Of a DNA stretch of 64,000 bases, positions 20,940 through 31,927 are shown in pieces; the stretch's first letter is position 1; the number at the start of each line of letters is the position of its first letter. Origin of the DNA: Lotus japonicus (taxonomy: Eukaryota; Streptophyta; Magnoliopsida; Fabales; Fabaceae); the NCBI RefSeq assembly GCF_012489685.1, contig NC_080043.1, positions 48,747,127 through 48,811,126 of the forward strand, in the 5' to 3' direction. Both the position numbers and the translations under genes were made by a program. The notes under the pieces were generated by a model. The model did not search any database. It saw nothing but the letters and a program-made list of their open reading frames with translations, and was not told the origin of the DNA.

Positions 20940-21420
20940 GACCGAGTGCTAGTGTGGGCTCCTCGTGTTGGGATTAGTGTAGGAGTAGTGTCGTAGCTCT
21001 GACTGTCATGCTTTCAGATTTGGGACGGGGTAGTTTCCTGCCGGTAGCTTTTTGTGTGGTTTTCTTATGGAGATCACAGAGAGCTGGTTGGATTTAGGAG
21101 GTCTTTTCTTAGGCCACTGGGCCAACTTGTTCTCAGTTTTTGAGGTATAGTGTTGCGGACACAGGATTTTACCTTGGACTGTACATATTGCCTTCGGGCG
21201 TTACTTTCTTTCTGTCACCCGTCACTGGAGGTTACTCGTGACGTGGTTTGTATTAGCGGGGCATGTATATATAGTTGTATATTAGTTTCTTTTATCTTTT
21301 GTTGAGGAGTTTATTGTTTTCTGTCTTTATTATATTGTCGAAAAAAAATAATTCACGTTTTTCCGCTTAAGTATTTCTTTTGGTTACTAAAGTGACGCCG
21401 GAAATCGGGGTGTTACATTG

Positions 21421-21432
21421 TGGTATCAGAGC
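21421..21432 (+). other. Primer-binding site, interior 1
   Basis: TGGTATCAGAGC is an exact match to the usual plant initiator-Met tRNA primer site, three bases after the LTR end. Confidence 0.9.
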
Positions 21433-21630
21433 TTGGTCGAGTCTTTCAGGAGTCTTTGGGGAATAGGTCTTCTGTGCTAGGTTGTGTGACTCTGCAAAGA
21501 GTGAAAATTGATTGTCTGCCAAGCGATTTTTCGCTTAGAATTGATTGAAGTTATTGCTTAATCATATTGTATAGTTATATTAGATGCTATCTTATGATGA
21601 GTACTAACTGTTTGTTTGACTTAGCAGAAC

Positions 21631-22790
21631 ATGGTGACTGCTAACCAATTAGCTGAGATGATGGCCACTATGGCCCAAGCTGTGACTGCACAGGCAAACG
21701 ATAATGCTATGAGGCGTGCTGCTGAGGAGGCACGTGATCAGCATCAACGCCAGAGGGAAGTGACACAGGACCAGAACAAAGGCCTGAATGACTTCAGGAG
21801 ACAGGATCCACCGAAGTTCTCGGGGGGTACTGACCGGACAAAGCGGATCTCTGGATCCAGGAGATTGAGATGATCTTCGGTGTATTTACAGACTGCTGAG
21901 GGAGCCAAGGTGGGGATGACAACCTTTCTACTGTTGGGTGATGCTGAGTACTGGTGGAGGGGCACCAGAGGAATGATGGAAGCAAACAATTTGGAGGTGA
22001 ACTAGTCTTCGTTTCGTGCTGCTTTTTTGGAGAAGTACTTTCCAGATAGTGCTCGTGATGAGCGTGAGGCACAATTTCTGACTCTTCGTCAGGGTAGCAT
22101 GTCCATTCCGGAATATGCTGCTAAGCTGGAATCGTTAGCCAAGCACTTTCGATTCTTCCGCAATGGGGTTGATGAACCCTACATGTGCAAACGCTTTGTG
22201 AATGGGCTGAGGCCCGATATTGAAGACTCGGAGAAACCGTTGGGGATCACTCGCTTCCAGACTTTGGTTGAGAAAGCCACGGAGGTGGAGATAATGAAGA
22301 ACAAGAGACTGAACCGTGTCGGAACAGGAGGGCCGATGAGGTCGGGCTCTCAAAATTTTCAAGGCAGAGGGAAATTTCAGAGCAGGAGGCCGTTTCAACG
22401 CCCTGCTGGTAGAGGATTTGCTCTAGGATCTTATAGACCCATGGTGGGTACTGCTGGTGGTTCCGGAGGTCTGACTGTGAACAGGGAGATGACCTGTTAC
22501 AGATGCGGGCAGCCTGGGCACTATGCCAATGCTTGTACTGACATGAGGCCCAAATGCTTTAACTGTAACAAGTTGGGGCATACTACCGGTCAATGCAGAG
22601 CACCCAAGACAGAACCAGCTGTCAACACTGCTCGTGGGAAGCGTCCTGCTGCTAAGGCAAGAGTCTACACCATGGATGGTGAAGAAGCTGAAGGAGTTGA
22701 TGGTCTGATCAGGGGAGACTGCGAGATTGACGGTAATCTCCTAACTGTACTTTTCGATTCCGGAGCAACGCACTCTTTTATCTCTAGGGA
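21631..22790 (+). pseudogene. gag and protease start, interior 1 (broken)
   Basis: The ATG at 21631 opens a Tekay-type gag (MVTANQLAEMMATMAQAV). A one-base loss near 21836 shifts the frame; an extra T near 21893 shifts it back. TAG at 22003-22005 replaces a conserved Trp codon. From 22027 the frame gives the gag body (EKYFPDSARDEREAQFL), a basic linker, two CCHC zinc knuckles ([14 protein letters not shown] and [14 protein letters not shown]) and the aspartic protease motif [13 protein letters not shown] near 22750. One missing A at about 22790 (present in interior 2) ends it. Gag packages the RNA; the protease would cut the polyprotein. Confidence 0.85.
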
Positions 22791-24644
22791 TGTGCTACTA
22801 GATTAAAACTTCCTATTACTGCTTTGAGCTTCGATCTTATAGTTACCATACCTGCCAAAACTCTGCTTGCTAATACTGCATGCATGTATTGTCCAGTATC
22901 CTATAGAGATCGAGTTTACCATGCTAACCTAGTGTGCCTAACCCTCAAGAACCTAGATGTTATCCTAGGGATGGACTGGTTGTCCCACTATCATTGCCTT
23001 TTGGACTGCAACCGAAAGAGAGTCGTATTTCCTGACTCGGATCTTTCCGAGTATCTATCTGCCAATCACATTAGCGTCTCTTTGAATGAAGGATCTCAAG
23101 AGTATTCCGTATTGCTAAGCTTGCAGAGTAAAGGGAATCCGGAGGTGAACAATATTCCAGTTGTGAGAGACTTCACGGATGTTTTCCCTGGCGATGTACC
23201 GGGATTGCCGCCTGTACGCGACATTGAGTTTGCTATTGACATTGTACCGGGAACAGGACCGATTTCGATTGCACCATATCGGATGGCACCTGCGGAATTA
23301 GTGGAATTGAAGTCTCAACTAGAGGATCTTCTTTCGAAGGGATTTATCCGACCAAGCGTTTCACCTTGGGGAGCGCCTGTCTTATTGGTGAAGAAGAAGG
23401 ATGGGAAATCTAGATTGTGTGTCGACTACCGACAACTGAACAAAGTAACCGTCAAGAATAGGTATCCGTTACCTAGAATTGATGATTTGATGGATCAACT
23501 GCGAGGAGCTGCGATATTCTCAAAGATAGACCTGAAGTCGGGTTACCATCAGATCAGAGTAAAGACTGAGGACATCCAGAAGACGACATTCAGAACTCGT
23601 TATAGACACTATGAGTATCTAGTGATGCCATTTGGGGTGACAAACGCACCTGCCATTTTCATGGATTACATGAACAGGACCTTTTATCCGTTCTTAGATC
23701 GATTCGTCGTGGTGTTTATCGACGACATTCTGATCTACTCAAAGAATGCTGAGGATCATGAAGGGCACTTGCGTCAAGTTTTACAAGTGCTGAGAGAGAC
23801 AAAGTTGTACGCCAACCCTTCTAAGTGCGAATTTTGGCTCGAAGAGGTAAAATTCTTAGGCCATGTGATCTCTAAAGAGGGTATAGTGGTGGACCCAGCA
23901 AAGGTAGAGACTGTATTGTCATGGGAACGGCCAAGGAATGTGACTGAGATTAGGAGTTTTGTCGGTTTGGCGGGATACTATCGTCGCTTCATCGAGAATT
24001 TCGCCAAGGTTGTTGGACCCTTGACTCAACTTACGAGAAAGGATCAACCTTTTGCATGGACCGAAGCGTGGGAAACTAGCTTTCAGACGATGAAGGAACG
24101 TCTGACGACGTCACCTGTACTCGTCTTACCGCAACTAGAGGAACCGTATGAAGTGTATTGTGAAGCTTCGCATCAAGGTTTGGGATGTGTGCTGATGCAG
24201 CATCGGAAAGTGGTGGCTTATGCTTCACGACAACTGAAGACTCATGAGAAGAACTATCCGACTCATGACTTAGAACTCGTTGCCATTGTATTTTCGTTGA
24301 AAACCTGGAGACATCACTTATATGGATGCAATTTCACCATATTCAGTGATCACAAGAGCTTAAAGTACTTGTTCGACCAGAAGGAGTTGAACATGAGACA
24401 ACGATGCTGGATGGAATTTCTCAAGGATTACGATTTTACCTTACAATACCATCCTGGAAAGGCTAATGTCGTTGCTGATGCATTGAGCAGGAAGATGCAT
24501 ATTTCATCAATGATGGTTAAGGAGCTGCAACTGCTGGAACAATTTCGAGATTTGAGCTTAGATGTGAGAGTATCTGAGGGAGAACTGAAGTTCGGAATGA
24601 TCAGGATCACCAATGGATTGATGGAAGAAATCCGAGACCAATAG
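22791..24644 (+). pseudogene. Reverse transcriptase and RNase H, interior 1
   Basis: After the frameshift the frame stays open to an in-frame TAG at 24642-24644. It contains the rest of protease ([17 protein letters not shown]), reverse transcriptase with [20 protein letters not shown] and the FIDDILIYS catalytic motif near 23720, and RNase H with [16 protein letters not shown] near 24340. At 24162-24164 the RNase H motif reads YCEASHQG, whereas interior 2 has YCDASHQG, so this copy has lost an active-site Asp. The same TAG closes interior 2. Confidence 0.85.
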
Positions 24645-25905
24645 TTACAGGATGAATTCCTACTCGGGAAAAGGAATTTGGCAATTCAGGGTAAGGACCC
24701 GGAATTCAAGGTAGGAAGTGACAATATCCTACGGTGTAAGGATAGAGTTTGCGTACCTAACAACCCTGACTTAAGGAGGTTGATTATGGACGAAGGTCAC
24801 AAAAGCAAGTTGAGCATTCACCCTGGAATGAAAAAGATGTGTCAGGACTTGAAAGTGAATTTTTGGTGGCCAGGAATGAAAAGACAAGTGGCTGAGTATG
24901 TAGCTGCATGTTTAACCTGTCAGAAGGCGAAGGTGGAACATCAGAAATCTTCAGGTATGCTACAGAGCTTGGATGTACCTCAGTGGAAGTGGGATAGCAT
25001 ATCGATGGATTTTTTCGTGGCTTTGCCAAGAACTCAGAAGGGATATGATTCGATTTGGGTAATCGTGGATCGATTGACTAAGTCGGCCCATTTCATACCT
25101 GTGAGGACTACGTACAACGTGGAGAAGCTATCAGAGATATATATAGCTGAGATTGTGCGACTTCATGGGGTGCCAACAAGTATTGTTACGAGCTTGCGTG
25201 TTAGACAACAAGGGCAGTTGGGATACCCTATTGCCATTGATTGAGTTCACATATAACAACAGTTTTCATACGACCATAGGTATGGCACCGTATGAGGCTT
25301 TGTATGGCCGCAAGTGTAGAACACCTTTATGCTGGTATCAAGATGGAGAGAATTTGTTAGTAGGACCATAACTTTTGCAACAGACGACTGAGAAGATCAA
25401 ACAGATTAGAGAGAAGATGAAGACTTATCAGAGTAGACAGAAGAGTTATGCAGATCAAAGGCGCAGAACCCTAGAATTCGAAGAAGGAGATCATGTGTTT
25501 CTGTGAGTTACCCAGACTACAGGAGTTGGTTGAGCAATCAAGTCAAGAAAGCTTATGCCAAAGTTCATTGGACCTTATCAGATTACTCGTCGTGTAGGAC
25601 CGGTAGCTTATCAGGTCGCACTACCGCCTTTTCTATCAAACATTCACGATGTACTTCATGTGTCACAACTGAGGAAGTATATTGCCGATCCGACACATGT
25701 TATCGAGTCGGATGACATTGAGTTGAAGGATAACTTGTCTTTCGAGACACCGCCAATCAGCATTGGTGACACAAGGATAAAGCAGTTGAGAGGAAAAGAG
25801 ATCGAGTTAGTAAAGGTTATTTGGAACAAAGACACCGGTGATGCGACATGGGAGCTGAAGGGAAAGATCAAGGAACAGTATCCAGAACTTTTTACTGAAC
25901 TTTAA
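24645..25905 (+). pseudogene. Integrase and C-terminal chromodomain-like tail, interior 1 (internally deleted)
   Basis: The HHCC zinc region is present (HKSKLSIHPGMKKM ... CLTCQKAK) and the core starts with SISMDFFVALPRTQKG. At about 25191 the sequence jumps from PTSIVT to ACVLDNKGSWDTLLP. The second catalytic Asp and the Glu region are deleted and the frame changes. Further stops follow at 25369 (TAA), 25504 (TGA) and 25531 (TGA). The tail from 25555 is open and includes ATWELKGKIKEQYPELF, a chromodomain-like end typical of Tekay/Del. Integrase would insert the DNA copy; this one cannot. Confidence 0.85.
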
Positions 25906-25942
25906 GTTTCGAGGTCGAAACTTTCTTTTTGGAGGGTAGTAA

Positions 25943-28446
25943 TGTAAGGCCCAAGTTTTTAAGCTTTGGATAAGTGAATAAAATATAAGAGTTCATTTGA
26001 TTAAATAAATTTATGAAGGAAAAGGTTCAGGAAAAGTCCAAGCATTGTATCAAAAACCGATAAGAGTTATAGCACGACTAACATTCGCCTAATCTTAGGT
26101 CAAAGGCTTTAGTGAATAGTTAATTTACACATTAGGACACGATGGAAACTAATTCCAAAAATCTTCAGAGAAATGTTAGAACTTCTCTTTTTCATCTATA
26201 AACAAGTGTTTCGATGCGGAAGCCTGGAATGTACGAACGCCAAATTCCAATTCTCGGAAGTTTGCCGAAACGGAATCCCTGATTGTTCAAGAAACCTGAA
26301 ATCAACGGACGATGAAGACTTTTTCCATTCGAAACTTCAAATGAAGATTCCACCCGCATTCGCCTATTTCTCTCGTTATTTCTAATCTTTCTTCAGAAGG
26401 AAGTTTTCTCTTCCGATGATCACTGCAAAAAGTAGTTTTTCGGGATAAACCGACTCACACCGACTTTGGATCGTTTGGTTTAATTCCAAGAATCCTGTTT
26501 TGAGTTCTGGAATTCTGTCGCCAGAACCTATCTTAGAATTCGCAGAGGAACGCCCAGGAAAAATCGGAATCGCGAAAAAATCATTTTTCCGCATTTTCCA
26601 AAACCTATAAATAGCTAGAAAAATGAGATATTTGCAAAACTCACCCATTTCCCTTGCTCAAACCCACGGCCAAGAGAGGAGAAGAGGAGGAAGTTGATCT
26701 TCGCGGATTCTTGCCCGTTTGCTTCACCGATCATTGCTAATCGAAGACCTCGAGGTATAGTTACTATCCCTCGCTTCCGATCGTCATTTCCGTCAATTTT
26801 CTCTAGACTTTTCTGAGCTCAAAATTTTGAGGTTTTTGGAAAATTGTCCAAATAGCTTGATTTCTCTGTCTAAACATCTTCCCTACGTGCCCAAGAGCAC
26901 TTCTGTCGGATTAGTTTTTCCGTAATGTCGCCGAAATTCCGCCGGAATCTATTTTTGCATCAAATACCCATTTTTAAGCAAGGTCGCAACCTTTAAGCTG
27001 AAAACTATCGACTTGGCTTAGTGCTAGTAGGATTATTCGTCATAAACGTTGTTGTTGACGTCCCCATCCAATTTGTTTTTCAAAAATCCAGTTTTGAAAT
27101 TCTGAGCTGAAAATAATGACCAAACTACCCCTATATCAGTTTTCGATCCGAAAATTTTTCTGAGCTTCGATTCGCCTTAGTTACGGCTAATGATAACCTA
27201 GGAACCAAGTTTGATCGAAGAAAAATCGACCCTCCCTATTAGGAAAAGTGGCCGAGAGCTATACCAAGGGGGGGAGGAAATCCGACTTTTTCGAGAACTT
27301 GTCCTAACGCGTTAGATTGTCGTACCACGAATTCGGCTTGATTTATGTGTTATGCACTTAATTGCTAAATGTCTGAAATGATTTCTGAGGCTTCGGCCGA
27401 TCTTGTTGAGTACTTGATGCCATGATATTGTGTGCTAAATGATTCACATGTTATGTGCAAAATGGTTAATCTAGGATGTGTTGGAATATGCTGTTTATGC
27501 TTACTAATTGAGCTGATTTATTTATGTTATTCCACTTATATCTGGGATACTGAGGAGTGAGGATTACGGGCAAGTCATGCCGAATTTTTATGAGATTTTT
27601 GAGAGATATTGAAAGGACGAACGGAGTTCGGGCCTTGTTATGTTTTAATGGATCGAGACCTTCTCAGAAATTAATTGGGATTATGGGATCCCTGAAACTC
27701 ATAGGAACGTTATAAGACTAAAAGAAACCTATTTTCTCAAGGAAAATTCATAAGACATTAATCAATCTCGAAAACACTTGAACAATGATAACATCTTTAG
27801 ATAAGAGCTTAGAGCTTGTATATTCGTTTTGAAAATACGAGAAGTGTCGTCGAGTCCAAGTTTTGAGGAAACTTACAAGTTTTCGAGTATGTTGATACTC
27901 TTTCGCTCGATGAGCAGTTTAATGTTTGGCTATCTAAAGTTTAGCCGGAGACTATAAGTTTCCAAGTTCTTCGGTACCGTTTCGCTCGATGAGCAGTTTA
28001 TTGATTGACTATCTAAACTTTAGCCGGGAACTATGAGTTCCAAAGTACATTCTTTCTTCTTTGATTAATTCATTTTGTCGCAGAATCGACATTTACCTTA
28101 GGGTATACTTTTAGAGACATTAAGTTATTTAGAACACGTGGCGACGTGTCGAGTGAGGTCGGAGACGTTGTTTGGATAATCACTTTGCATCCATGCACAC
28201 ATTTTGAGGTTAATACACGGCGTGATACCGGACCTCGGTGGATTCCAAAAAGGTCATAAGACCCGGATTTCCATATTTAGAACACTACGGTGGTTCTTAG
28301 TAGCAGACGGAATGGAAGACCTACGGGTTCACTACTGATCTGACTACTTTTGTGTGGTGTAAGAGACACGCGAGCAGGGAGGTACCCACCGTGGCTGGTG
28401 TTAGGGCCGTCTCGTTGATGTCCATCCTTCTTCCGGGAATGCATCT
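25943..28446 (+). repeat. LTR 2, left part (before the gap)
   Basis: It starts TGTAAGGCCC right after PPT-like GGAGGGTAGTAA and corresponds to LTR positions 1-2504. It stops at the gap, before the LTR ORF. TATAAATA is at 26606-26613. The last bases read CTTCCGGGAATG with one more G than other copies, as expected for a low-quality contig end. Confidence 0.85.
26606..26613 (+). promoter_or_regulatory. TATA box in LTR 2
   Basis: TATAAATA at the same LTR position as in LTR 1. Confidence 0.6.
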
Positions 28447-28546
28447 NNNNNNNNNNNNNNNNNNNNNNNNNNNNNNNNNNNNNNNNNNNNNNNNNNNNNN
28501 NNNNNNNNNNNNNNNNNNNNNNNNNNNNNNNNNNNNNNNNNNNNNN
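28447..28546. other. Assembly gap, 100 N
   Basis: Exactly 100 N, a usual placeholder for a gap of unknown size. The sequence to its right restarts at LTR position about 1029, so flanks overlap by about 1475 LTR bases. Confidence 0.98.
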
Positions 28547-31247
28547 TTTTTAAGAAGGTCGCAACCTTTAAGCTGAAAACTATCGACTTGGCTTAATGCT
28601 AGTAGGATTATTCGTCATAAAACGTTGTTGTTGACGTCCCCATCCATTTGTTTTTCAAAAATCCAGTTTTGAAATTCTGAGCTGAAAATAATGACCAAAC
28701 TACCCCTATATCAGTTTTCGATCCGAAAATTTTTCCGAGCTTCGATTCGCCTTAGTTACGGCTAATGATAACTAGGAACCAAGTTTGATCGAAGAAAAAT
28801 TGACCCTCCCAATTAGGAAAAGTGGCCGAGAGCTATACCAAGGGGGGGAGGAAATCCGACTTTTTCGAGAACTTGTCCTAACGCGTTAGATTGTCGTACC
28901 ACGAATTCGGCTTGATTTATGTGTTATGCACTTAATTGCTAAATGTCTGAAATGATTTTCTGAGGCTTCGGCCGATCTTGTTGAGTACTTGATGCCATGA
29001 TATTGTGTGCTAAATGATTCACATGTTATGTGCAAAATGGTTAATCTAGGATGTGTTGGAATATGCTGTTTATGCTTACTAATTGAGCTGATTTATTTAT
29101 GTTATTCCACTTATATCTGGGATACTGAGGAGTGAGGATTACGGGCAAGTCATGCCGAATTTTTATGAGGTTTTTGAGAGATATTGAAAGGACGAACGGA
29201 GTTCGGGCCTTGTTATGTTTTAATGGATCGAGACCTTCTCAGAAATTAATTGGGATTATGGGATCCCTGAAACTCATAGGAACGTTATAAGACTAAAAGA
29301 AACCTATTTTCTCAAGGAAAATTCATAAGACATTAATCAATCTCGAAAATCCTTGAACAATGATAACATCTTTAGATAAGAGCTTAGAGCTTGTATATTA
29401 GTTTTGAAAATACGAGAAGTGTCGTCGAGTCCAAGTTTTGAGGAAACTTACAAGTTTCCGAGTATGTTGATACTATTTCGCTCGATGAGCAGTTTAATGT
29501 TTGGCTATCTAAAGTTTAGCCGGAGACTATAAGTTTCCAAGTTCTTCGGTACCGTTTCGCTCGATGAGCAGTTTATTGATTGACTATCTAAACTTTAGCC
29601 GGGAACTATGAGTTCCAAAGTACATTCTTTCTTCTTTGATTAATTCATTTTGTCGCAGAATCGACATTTACCTTAGGGTATACTTTTAGAGACATTAAGT
29701 TATTTAGAACACGTGGCGACGTGTCGAGTGAGGTCGGAGACGTTGTTTGGATAATCACTTTGCATCCATGCACACATTTTGAGGTTAATACACGGCGTGA
29801 TACCGGACCTCGGTGGATTCCAAAAAGGTCATAAGACCCGGATTTCCATATTTAGAACACTACGGTGGTTCTTAGTAGCAGACGGAATGGAAGACCTACG
29901 GGTTCACTACTGATCTGACTACTTTTGTGTGGTGTAAGAGACACGCGAGCAGGGAGGTACCCACCGTGGCTGGTGTTAGGGCCGTCTCGTTGATGTCCAT
30001 CCTTCTTCCGGAATGCATCTTGTTAACCAGCATTGCATTGCATGCAACATACATTCTGACAAGTTGCTGAGTGTGATTGGTACTTGTTTATCCTATTTGA
30101 GGCATGCTAGTTGTTATTATGATCTTTTATATTCATTGTGATACATGCAACCCTAGGATGTTATCCCTAAACTTCTAAGCTTGAGAGGCTAATAATTATT
30201 ATCCTATATATCTGGTTTTATTATTTATATAATTCTTTGGAGTTGACCCTCGCGTCTTCTGTGTGTGTTTGGCCGGACTACGCCATTGTCAGATGAGTAT
30301 GGCGGATTGGTTTACGATGGTCAGCCCTTCAGGGGGACCAGATTCGAGATGCTTGACCAGGACGACCCAGGTGCATGGGTGGTCGACCCCGTAGGCCACC
30401 GTGCGACCTACTCAGGCCGGATCATGGAGGACCGTGTTGACCGATTCGGACGCTTGACGGAGGGGGTATTGAGGAGATATACAGTGAGCTTCAACTTGCT
30501 ACCCGGCGTGCATTGTGGATCCGGTTTGGGAGGACCACCACCACCATCATCTTCGGATGATGAGGACCCCTCTGAGGAGGTGCCAGTGGGTGGGACTTCG
30601 ACGGAGTTCAGTTCGTTTACTGCTGCTGTCATCAAGGATCATGGTTCGGGCCCCGAGCCCGAGAGACCAGTGCAGGAGCGCGTCAGGGTAGAGAGAGAGG
30701 GCAACATTGTGTATATCGACCTAGTTGTCCTGGATGCAGATTCGGACGACGACCGCGCTAGCATGTAGGACCGAGTGCTAGTGTGGGCTCCTCGTGTTGG
30801 GATTAGTGTAGGAGTAGTGTCGTAGCTCTGACTGTCATGCTTTCAGATTTGGGACGGGGTAGTTTCCTGCCGGTAGCTTTTTGTGTGGTTTTCTTATGGA
30901 GATCACAGAGAGCTGGTTGGATTTAGGAGGTCTTTTCTTAGGCCACTGGGCCAACTTGTTCTCAGTTTTTGAGGTATAGTGTTGCGGACACAGGATTTTA
31001 CCTTGGACTGTACATATTGCCTTCGGGCGTTACTTTCTTTCTGTCACCCGTCACTGGAGGTTACTCGTGACGTGGTTTGTATTAGCGGGGCATGTATATA
31101 TAGTTGTATATTAGTTTCTTTTATCTTTTGTTGAGGAGTTTATTGTTTTCTGTCTTTAGTTATATTGTCGAAAAAAAATAATTCACGTTTTTCCGCTTAA
31201 GTATTTCTTTTGGTTACTAAAGTGACGCCGGAAATCGGGTTGTTACA
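28547..31247 (+). repeat. LTR 2 or a further LTR, right part (after the gap)
   Basis: Covers LTR positions about 1029 to the end (TGTTACA, then the primer site). Its first 400 bases have several one-base indels against all other copies, as at a contig edge. It also differs from 26972-28446 by a number of substitutions, for example TATATTAGTTTT against TATATTCGTTTT. Confidence 0.85.
30349..30768 (+). CDS. LTR-encoded ORF, 139 aa from the first ATG (second copy)
   Basis: Same frame, length and start as the copy at 20520. Replacement differences from it include DPSEEV for DPYEEV and TEFSSF for TESSSF. No stop or indel. Product of unknown function, acidic at its C-terminus. Confidence 0.45.
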   Translation: MLDQDDPGAWVVDPVGHRATYSGRIMEDRVDRFGRLTEGVLRRYTVSFNLLPGVHCGSGLGGPPPPSSSDDEDPSEEVPVGGTSTEFSSFTAAVIKDHGSGPEPERPVQERVRVEREGNIVYIDLVVLDADSDDDRASM

Positions 31248-31250
31248 TTG

Positions 31251-31262
31251 TGGTATCAGAGC
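31251..31262 (+). other. Primer-binding site, interior 2
   Basis: TGGTATCAGAGC, identical to interior 1. Confidence 0.9.
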
Positions 31263-31460
31263 TTGGTCGAGTCTTTCAGGAGTCTTTGGGGAATAAGTCT
31301 TCTGTGCTAGGTTGTGTGACTCTGCAAAGAGTGAAAATTGATTGTCTGCCAAGCGATTTTTCGCTTAGAATTGATTGAAGTTATTGCTTAATCATATTGT
31401 ATAGTTATATTAGATGCTATCTTATGATGAGTACTAACTGTTTGTTTGACTTAGCAGAAC

Positions 31461-31927
31461 ATGGTGACTGCTAACCAATTAGCTGAGATGATGGCCACTA
31501 TGGCCCAAGCTGTGACTGCACAGGCAAACGATAATGCTATGAGGCGTGCTGCTGAGGAGGCACGTGATCAGCATCAACGCCAGAGGGAAGTGACACTGGA
31601 CCAGAACAAAGGCCTGAATGACTTCAGGAGACAGGATCCACCTAAGTTCTCGGGGGGTACTGACCGGACAAAGCGGATCTCTGGATCCAGGAGATTGAAA
31701 AGATCTTCGGTGTATTACAGACTGCTGAGGGAGCCAAGGTGGGGATGACAACCTTTCTACTGTTGGGTGATGCTGAGTACTGGTGGAGGGGCACCAGAGG
31801 AATGATGGAAGCAAACAATTTGGAGGTGAACTAGGCTTCGTTTCGTGTTGCTTTTCTGGAGAAGTACTTTCCAGATAGTGCTCGTGATGAGCGTGAGGCA
31901 CAATTTCTGACTCTTCGTTAGGGTAGC
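31461..31927 (+). pseudogene. N-terminal gag, interior 2 (broken)
   Basis: The ATG at 31461 matches that at 21631. The same one-base loss near 31666 shifts the frame, and here it is not compensated. TAG at 31832-31834 sits where interior 1 also has TAG. A second, private TAG at 31919-31921 replaces the CAG of interior 1. Confidence 0.85.

Larger units (their letters stand above)
17688..21417 (+). repeat. LTR 1 of the Tekay array (3730 bp)
   Basis: It starts TGTAAGGCCC and ends TGTTACA directly before TTG and a tRNA-iMet primer site. It contains a TATA box (18350), a 79-bp internal duplication (19622-19779) and an open frame near its 3' end. LTR 3 is 3731 bp and nearly the same sequence, which confirms both ends. 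Confidence 0.9.

Noticed and set aside
28352..28576. Open frame crossing the gap
   Set aside because: It reads through undetermined bases and joins two LTR positions that are not adjacent.
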